Below, piece by piece: positions 58,510 to 64,000 of a DNA stretch of 64,000 nucleotides. The notes beneath the pieces are model-generated. The model was not told the origin of the DNA, searched no databases, and saw only the letters and a program-made list of their open reading frames with translations. Where the stretch lies: the NCBI GenBank assembly GCA_023653115.1, contig JAMNXO010000001.1, forward strand, positions 310,001 to 374,000, given 5' to 3'. The stretch's first letter is position 1. Every line of letters starts with the position of its first letter. The position numbers and the translations under genes were made by a program. This stretch comes from Erythrobacter sp. Lineage in GTDB: Bacteria; Pseudomonadota; Alphaproteobacteria; Sphingomonadales; Sphingomonadaceae.

Positions 58510-59499
58510 ATGACGAAGCTTCCTGTCGCCATTGTCCAAGCCGCGCCGATCCCGCTCGATTTCCAAGCGGGGATCGACAAGGCTGTGCGTCTGGCGCGTG
58601 AAGCGATCGACAGCGGCGCGCGGGTGGTGGCGTTCGGCGAGACCTTTCTGGGCGGCTATCCGCTGTGGCTCGATGAAGCCCCCGGCGCGGCCTTGTGGGA
58701 CCATCCCGGCACCGAGGCGCTCCATGCAATCATGCTGGAGCAAGCCGTGGTCGCCAATGACGAGCGGCTGCTGCCCTTGCAGGAACTCGCCGATGCGAGC
58801 GGTGCGTCAATCAGCATCGGCGCGCATGAGCGGGTGCGCCGCAGCCTCGTCAACAACCAGCTGACCTTCCGCCCCGGCCTGCCGGTACTCGATCACCGCA
58901 AGCTCGTGCCGACCCATGGCGAGCGCCTGATCTGGGCGCGGGGCGATGGCTCGACGCTGGGGGTGCATCAGGCCGAGTGGGGCCGGCTCGGCACGCTGAT
59001 CTGCTGGGAGCACTGGATGCCGCTCGCACGCGCGGCGATGCACAATCTGGGCGAGGATGTGCACGTGGCGGCATGGCCGACGGTGCGTGAGAGCCACCAG
59101 ATCGCCTCGCGCCATTACGCGATGGAGGGCCGGTGCTTTGTGCTCGCTGCAGGGCTGGTGCAGGTGAAGGATGATCTGCTCGATGGGCTGGAGCGGGTCG
59201 CCCGCGCTCAAGTAGCCGAAGGCGGTAGCGCAACAGAGACTCGCGGCGCAGCGCGTGAGTTGCTGGAGGCGATCCCCGGCGAAGTGCTAAACCGTGGCGG
59301 CTCGCTGATCGCCGCACCCAATGCCCGCGTGATCGCGCAGGCGGGCGAGGGCGAGGAGACGCTCTTCGCCGACTTGGACCTTGACGAAATCGCGGCGGGG
59401 CTGACCACCCTCGATACTGACGGGCATTATGGGCGACCTGATGTGTTCGAGCTGACAGTTGACACGCGGGCGAAGGATGGGGTGAATTGGACTATGTAG
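58510..59499 (+). CDS. Carbon-nitrogen hydrolase (nitrilase family)
   Basis: 329 aa; VVAFGETFLGGYPLWLDEAPGAALWDHPGTEALH...GRLGTLICWEHWMPLARAAMHNLGEDVHVAAWPT nitrilase catalytic E-K-C arrangement. Confidence 0.92.
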   Translation: MTKLPVAIVQAAPIPLDFQAGIDKAVRLAREAIDSGARVVAFGETFLGGYPLWLDEAPGAALWDHPGTEALHAIMLEQAVVANDERLLPLQELADASGASISIGAHERVRRSLVNNQLTFRPGLPVLDHRKLVPTHGERLIWARGDGSTLGVHQAEWGRLGTLICWEHWMPLARAAMHNLGEDVHVAAWPTVRESHQIASRHYAMEGRCFVLAAGLVQVKDDLLDGLERVARAQVAEGGSATETRGAARELLEAIPGEVLNRGGSLIAAPNARVIAQAGEGEETLFADLDLDEIAAGLTTLDTDGHYGRPDVFELTVDTRAKDGVNWTM

Positions 59500-59816
59500 C
59501 CGCATTCGTCGTCGCGCTTGGTATCACGCTTGCCGTCTCGATCCTTGGCGTCATCTTAGCGGTTTTCTGCTGGGCAGCGCTTCGTGGCAGTTCATTCGTA
59601 AGCGACGAGATTGCTCTTATCAAAGCGTGTACAGGACTGTTTCCAACGGGTCTGACATTAGCCGCGCTCGTAGCCCTTTTTCACATATTGAGCGAAGAGA
59701 CCCGTGATACGTATAGTGCCGGCATATCTATCGTGGTGCTCACCGTTGTGCTGGTGTTGAGTATTGGATGGCCTGCTAGCTACCTTGTGGCGCGCCGATT
59801 GACACTTCGCCGCTAG
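59487..59816 (+). CDS. Small hypothetical membrane protein (about 3 TM)
   Basis: 109 aa; MDYVAAFVVALGITLAVSILGVILAVFCWAALRG...; TTG start overlapping the nitrilase 3' end. Confidence 0.55.
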   Translation: MDYVAAFVVALGITLAVSILGVILAVFCWAALRGSSFVSDEIALIKACTGLFPTGLTLAALVALFHILSEETRDTYSAGISIVVLTVVLVLSIGWPASYLVARRLTLRR

Positions 59817-59823
59817 GATACGC

Positions 59824-59880
59824 ATGACCTTCGTCGCCACCATCCTTACGCTCTATCCCGAGATGTTCCCCGGGCCCCTA
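59824..59880 (+). pseudogene. Truncated 5' fragment of trmD (19 codons)
   Basis: ATGACCTTCGTCGCCACCATCCTTACGCTCTATCCCGAGATGTTCCCCGGGCCCCTA encodes [19 protein letters not shown], nearly identical to the trmD N-terminus at 60494 ([19 protein letters not shown]). Confidence 0.85.
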
Positions 59881-59884
59881 GCGC

Positions 59885-60427
59885 TCACTTGGCGCCCCAG
59901 GTGACCGAGTAGGACATGTCTTCACGATAGGCCATCGGCCCGGCACCGTGGTAGAAGCGGTAGAGGCCGGTCTTGGGGATCGTGACTTCCAGCCGCCCGC
60001 TGGTCTTGCCGCTGATAGTATGCATCTCGGGTGTGTGATCGAGCGCGGGCCACGGACGGATATCGATGAAGACCGTGCCGTCGAAGCCCTTCTTGCTGTC
60101 CACCTCGTAGTCGATGAAAGCCTTCTGCCCTTCGAACAGCACCATGGTGCGCGGGCCGGCGGGGATATAGGTCGCGGCCATGCCGTCGCGGCTGTAGTGG
60201 TAGTAGCCGAGATAGGGGAACAAGCCCGAGATGTAGGCCAGCAGCCATGCTACCAGCGGGACGATCACGATCCAGATGCTGAAGCGTATCAACGTGCCGC
60301 GGTATTCGGGGCCGATGCCGCCTTCGTCATCCTCGCCATTGGGCGCGGGGCCGAACAACAGGCCGGCAGCCCAGTCGGACGGACCCGTTTGCCGCTGATT
60401 ATGCATGTCGAACAGACCCATAGTCAT
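59885..60427 (-). CDS. Hypothetical single-TM protein with extracytoplasmic beta-type domain
   Basis: 180 aa; TM FSIWIVIVPLVAWLLAYISGLFPYLGYYH; opposite orientation to the surrounding operon. Confidence 0.7.
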   Translation of the reverse strand: MTMGLFDMHNQRQTGPSDWAAGLLFGPAPNGEDDEGGIGPEYRGTLIRFSIWIVIVPLVAWLLAYISGLFPYLGYYHYSRDGMAATYIPAGPRTMVLFEGQKAFIDYEVDSKKGFDGTVFIDIRPWPALDHTPEMHTISGKTSGRLEVTIPKTGLYRFYHGAGPMAYREDMSYSVTWGAK

Positions 60428-60493
60428 CGCTCTATCCGCACAAGCTTAGCAAATGTTTGACATTGAACATCCTGCGGACAAAGCGCTGTGGAC

Positions 60494-61237
60494 ATGACCT
60501 TCGCCGCCACCATCCTCACACTCTATCCGGAGATGTTCCCCGGGCCGCTCGGGCACTCGCTCGCGGGCCGCGCCATGGCCGATGCCAAGTGGGCTTGCGA
60601 GACGGTGCAGATCCGCGACTTTGCCGAGGACAAACACCGCACCGTCGATGATACGCCCGCAGGCGGCGGAGCGGGGATGGTGCTCAAATGCGATGTGCTG
60701 GCGCGGGCTTTGGATAGCGCACCTGCTGCTGGCCGCCCCATCCTCGCCATGACTCCGCGTGGCAGGCCCATCACCCAAGAGCGCATCCGCGAACTCGCAA
60801 GCGGCCCCGGCGTCATCATCCTGTGCGGCCGGTTCGAAGGCTTTGATGAACGCCTGTTCGAAGCCCGGCCAGAGATCGAGCAGGTCAGCCTCGCCGACAT
60901 TGTGCTTTCCGGCGGCGAGATGGCGGCGCTCACCATCCTTGACGCTTGCATTCGGCTGCTTCCCGGCGTAATGGGCGCGCCTTCCAGCGGAACCGAGGAA
61001 AGCTTCGAGACGGGGCTCCTTGAATATCCGCACTATACCCGACCTCAGGAATGGGAAGGGCGCACGATCCCCGAAGTGCTGCGATCGGGGGATCATGCGA
61101 AGATCGCGGCGTGGCGAAAGCTGCAAAGCGAGAACGACACACGGTTACGCAGGCCGGACTTGTGGGAGCGCTATGAGGGCGCTCGGGTCCAGCCTGCCTC
61201 TGGCGCGCGGCGAAAAGACAAGGAACCGGACCAGTGA
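60494..61237 (+). CDS. trmD: tRNA (guanine-N1)-methyltransferase TrmD
   Basis: [73 protein letters not shown]. Confidence 0.97.
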   Translation: MTFAATILTLYPEMFPGPLGHSLAGRAMADAKWACETVQIRDFAEDKHRTVDDTPAGGGAGMVLKCDVLARALDSAPAAGRPILAMTPRGRPITQERIRELASGPGVIILCGRFEGFDERLFEARPEIEQVSLADIVLSGGEMAALTILDACIRLLPGVMGAPSSGTEESFETGLLEYPHYTRPQEWEGRTIPEVLRSGDHAKIAAWRKLQSENDTRLRRPDLWERYEGARVQPASGARRKDKEPDQ

Positions 61238-61602
61238 ACCTGATCCAGCAGATTGAAGCCGAAGAAATCGCCAAGTCCGGCAAGGACATCCCCGAATTCC
61301 GCGCAGGCGACACAGTCCGCGTCGGCGTGAAGGTGAAGGAAGGCAACCGCGAGCGTATTCAGGCCTATGAAGGCGTCGTGATCGCCCGCTCGAACCGCGG
61401 CATGGGTTCGAACTTCACCGTCCGCAAGATGAGCTTCGGCGAAGGCGTCGAGCGCGTCTTCCCGCTCTACTCGCCCATCGTCGAAAGCATCACCGTGGTG
61501 CGTCGCGGTGTCGTGCGTCGGGCCAAGCTCTATTACCTGCGCGGCCGCACCGGCAAGAGCGCGCGTATCGCCGAGCGTCGGGACAACACGCCCAAGGCGT
61601 AA
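61234..61602 (+). CDS. rplS: 50S ribosomal protein L19
   Basis: 122 aa; [77 protein letters not shown]. Confidence 0.98.
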   Translation: MNLIQQIEAEEIAKSGKDIPEFRAGDTVRVGVKVKEGNRERIQAYEGVVIARSNRGMGSNFTVRKMSFGEGVERVFPLYSPIVESITVVRRGVVRRAKLYYLRGRTGKSARIAERRDNTPKA

Positions 61603-61624
61603 GGCGTGCCAGCCAGCAATTTCG

Positions 61625-61657
61625 AAGGGCGGCTCCGCAAGGGGCCGCCCTTTTCGT
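61625..61657 (+). terminator. Rho-independent terminator of the rplS operon
   Basis: AAGGGCGGC-tccgcaagg-GGCCGCCCTTTT. Confidence 0.8.
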
Positions 61658-61685
61658 TTGCCTCTTTGCATTCGCATCAAATTGT

Positions 61686-61762
61686 CGTCATTGCGAGCAA
61701 CCGATAGGTTGCGCGGCAATCCATGGTGCGCCGTGGATTGCTTCGCTTCGCTCGCAATGACG
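61686..61762. repeat. Dispersed palindromic repeat, copy 2
   Basis: CGTCATTGCGAGCAACCGATAGGTTGCGCGGCAATCCATGG...CCGTGGATTGCTTCGCTTCGCTCGCAATGACG; same family as 32345-32423. Confidence 0.85.
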
Positions 61763-61776
61763 AGGTTGAGCTTGAG

Positions 61777-63999
61777 ATGCGTTCCCTGCTTTTTGCCGCT
61801 GCCTTACTGTCTGCCCCCGCAATGGCGGAGGATGAAATGACCACCGAATCCCCCACCTTGACTTTCGAGCGGGTGTTCGCATCGCCCGGCCTTGATGGCC
61901 CCGCACCGCGGCAGGTGCGGCTGTCGCCTGATGGCCGCTACCTTACCCTGCTGCGCAACCGCGCCGATGATCGCGAGCGTTATGATCTGTGGGGCTATGA
62001 CATCGAGACCCGCGAATGGCGGATGCTGGTGGATTCGCTCGCGCTGGGATCGGGCCGCGCGCTTTCCGAAGACGAGAAGATGCAGCGCGAGCGGGCGCGG
62101 GTTGCCGGGCTCAAGGGCATCATCGCCTACCAGTGGGCGAGCGACGGGGCAGGCGTGCTGGTGCCGCTGGACGGCGATCTCTACCTCGCCAAGCTGGATG
62201 GCACTGTCACCCGCCTGACCGACACCGAAGGTACCGAGCTCAATCCCCAGCTGTCGAGCAAGGGCGGCTATGTCAGCTTCGTGCGCGACCGGCGGCTGTG
62301 GGTCGGCCCGGTCGGCGCGGAAGCCCAGCCCATCACGCCCGCAGACGAGGCTGAGACGATCCGCTGGGGCGAGGCCGAATTCGTGGCGCAGGAAGAAATG
62401 GCGCGGCTGCAAGGCTATTGGTGGAGCCCTGATGACAGCCGCATCGTCGTGCAGCGCACCGATGAAGCCAGCGTCGGCATCGTCACCCGCGCGGCGATCG
62501 GCGCGAAGGGCACCAAGGTGTTCGACCAGCGCTATCCTGCCGCCGGCACCGATAACGCCGTGGTCGAGCTGTTTGTGATGAACCCCGATGGCTCGGCCAG
62601 CGTGAAGGTCGATCTCGGACTCGATTTCGATATCTACGTCGCCCGCGTCGACTGGGCGCCGGATGGCAGCGCGATCTATGTGCAGCGGCAGGACCGCGCA
62701 CAGACCAAGATCGATGTGCTCAGGGTCGATTCCGTCACGGGGGCGAGCACCGTGTGGTTCACCGAAGCAGCGGCGCGGCCCGATTACTGGGTGAACCTGT
62801 CGGACAATTACCGCTTCCTCAAGGACGGCAGCCTGCTGTGGTGGTCCGAGCGCGACGGCTACGGCCATTTCTACCATTACGCCGGCGGCACATGGACCCA
62901 GCTGACCCGCGGCACCGCGCCCACCACCACGCTGGTGGGCGTGGACGAGGCGGCGGGCACCTTCACCTATCAGGCGGCCAAGGATGTGCTGACCCAGCAG
63001 ATCTACCGTGCGCGGCTTGACGGCACGGGCGAGCCCGAACTGCTGACCGATCCCGCCTTCACCAACGGCGCGAGCATGGATGGGAAGGGGCGGCTGCTCT
63101 ACGTCACGCGCTCAAGCCCCAACCAGCCGCCGCAATCCTATCTGGCGACGCCAGACGGCAAGCAGGTCGCGTGGATCGAGGAGAATGCGGTGGCGGGCGA
63201 GCATCCCTATGCGCCCTTCCTCGCCAGCCATGTCACGCCCGAATACGGCACGATTGCCGCCGAGGATGGCACACCGCTGCACTGGATGATGCTCAAGCCG
63301 AAGATGGAACCGGGCAAGCGTTATCCGGTGTTCTTCCAGCACTATGGCGGACCAGGCCCGCAGACGGTGACCAGGGGCTGGGGCGGGGCGCTGGCGCAGG
63401 CGATCGTCGACAAGGGCTATATCTGGTTCCAGCTCGACAATCGCGGATCGGCGCATCGCGGCGTGGACTTCGAACAACCGCTCTACCGCGCGATGGGCGG
63501 GGCCGAGGTGCGCGACCAGAAGGCCGGAGCGCAATTCCTGAAGGCCCTCGATTTCGTCGATCCCGACAAGGTCGCGATCTATGGCTGGTCCTATGGCGGC
63601 TACATGACGCTGAAGCAGCTCGAAGCCGATCCGGGACTTTATGCGGCGGGCATTTCCGGCGCGCCGGTGACCCGCTGGGAGCTTTACGACACCCATTACA
63701 CCGAACGCTACATGGGCGATCCGCGCGAGGTGCCCGAGGCTTACGAAAAGGCCAGCGCGATCCCCGACGCCACCAAGATCAGCGATCCCTTGCTGCTGAT
63801 CCACGGCATGGCGGACGACAATGTGGTGTTCGAAAACTCGTCCGAATTGATCTCGGTCCTGCAGGAAAACAACGTGCCGTTCGAAATGATGCTCTACCCC
63901 GGCTACACCCACCGTGTCGGCGGGGAGAAGATCGGCCCGCACGTGTGGAACAGCATTTTCCGCTTCCTCGAAGCGCGCGGGGTGACGCCGCCTGAGTAG
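61777..63999 (+). CDS. S9 family peptidase (dipeptidyl peptidase IV-like)
   Basis: MRSLLFAAALLSAPAMAEDEMTTESPTLTFERVFASPGLDGPAPRQVRLSPDGRYLTLLRNR...; catalytic YGWSYGGYMTL, DDNVVF, GYTHRV; start placed after the repeat. Confidence 0.94.
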   Translation: MRSLLFAAALLSAPAMAEDEMTTESPTLTFERVFASPGLDGPAPRQVRLSPDGRYLTLLRNRADDRERYDLWGYDIETREWRMLVDSLALGSGRALSEDEKMQRERARVAGLKGIIAYQWASDGAGVLVPLDGDLYLAKLDGTVTRLTDTEGTELNPQLSSKGGYVSFVRDRRLWVGPVGAEAQPITPADEAETIRWGEAEFVAQEEMARLQGYWWSPDDSRIVVQRTDEASVGIVTRAAIGAKGTKVFDQRYPAAGTDNAVVELFVMNPDGSASVKVDLGLDFDIYVARVDWAPDGSAIYVQRQDRAQTKIDVLRVDSVTGASTVWFTEAAARPDYWVNLSDNYRFLKDGSLLWWSERDGYGHFYHYAGGTWTQLTRGTAPTTTLVGVDEAAGTFTYQAAKDVLTQQIYRARLDGTGEPELLTDPAFTNGASMDGKGRLLYVTRSSPNQPPQSYLATPDGKQVAWIEENAVAGEHPYAPFLASHVTPEYGTIAAEDGTPLHWMMLKPKMEPGKRYPVFFQHYGGPGPQTVTRGWGGALAQAIVDKGYIWFQLDNRGSAHRGVDFEQPLYRAMGGAEVRDQKAGAQFLKALDFVDPDKVAIYGWSYGGYMTLKQLEADPGLYAAGISGAPVTRWELYDTHYTERYMGDPREVPEAYEKASAIPDATKISDPLLLIHGMADDNVVFENSSELISVLQENNVPFEMMLYPGYTHRVGGEKIGPHVWNSIFRFLEARGVTPPE

Positions 64000-64000
64000 T

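Overview
GC-rich alphaproteobacterial chromosome segment. Protein content and gene order suggest Sphingomonadales/Erythrobacteraceae; this is inferred by eye and no search was run. The window is densely packed and mostly housekeeping. Main blocks: smpB-DUF2062-cckA-recA-alaS; a CPA2 antiporter; a GNAT/C-N hydrolase fusion; icd; tRNA-Val; cpdR; sapC-like; an FAD-linked oxidase; a DEAD-box helicase; uvrD; rsmD; an RsuA-family pseudouridine synthase; a Rieske oxygenase; an AmpG-like MFS; folC-accD-trpA-(small ORF)-trpB-trpF-GNAT-pyrF-lapA; purB; an acyltransferase; radC; ydbH-ynbE-ydbL; the atpI-B-E-B'-B operon; a quinone oxidoreductase; gloB; rpsA; cmk; aroA; tRNA-Ala; ffh-rpsP-rimM-[insert]-trmD-rplS; and an S9 peptidase. 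I found no CRISPR array, prophage, transposase or canonical defence island. The most interesting signals are: (1) a 19-codon duplicate stub of the trmD 5' end about 0.67 kb upstream of intact trmD, marking a recombination or insertion scar in the rpsP-rimM-trmD-rplS operon; (2) a parS-like 16-mer (TGTTTCATGTGAAACA) just upstream of atpB; (3) spaced LexA-type boxes at recA and uvrD; (4) two copies of a dispersed palindromic repeat, one inside the trp operon beside a small membrane ORF; and (5) a GRDP-like/TIGR04222 gene pair embedded in the ribosomal operon.
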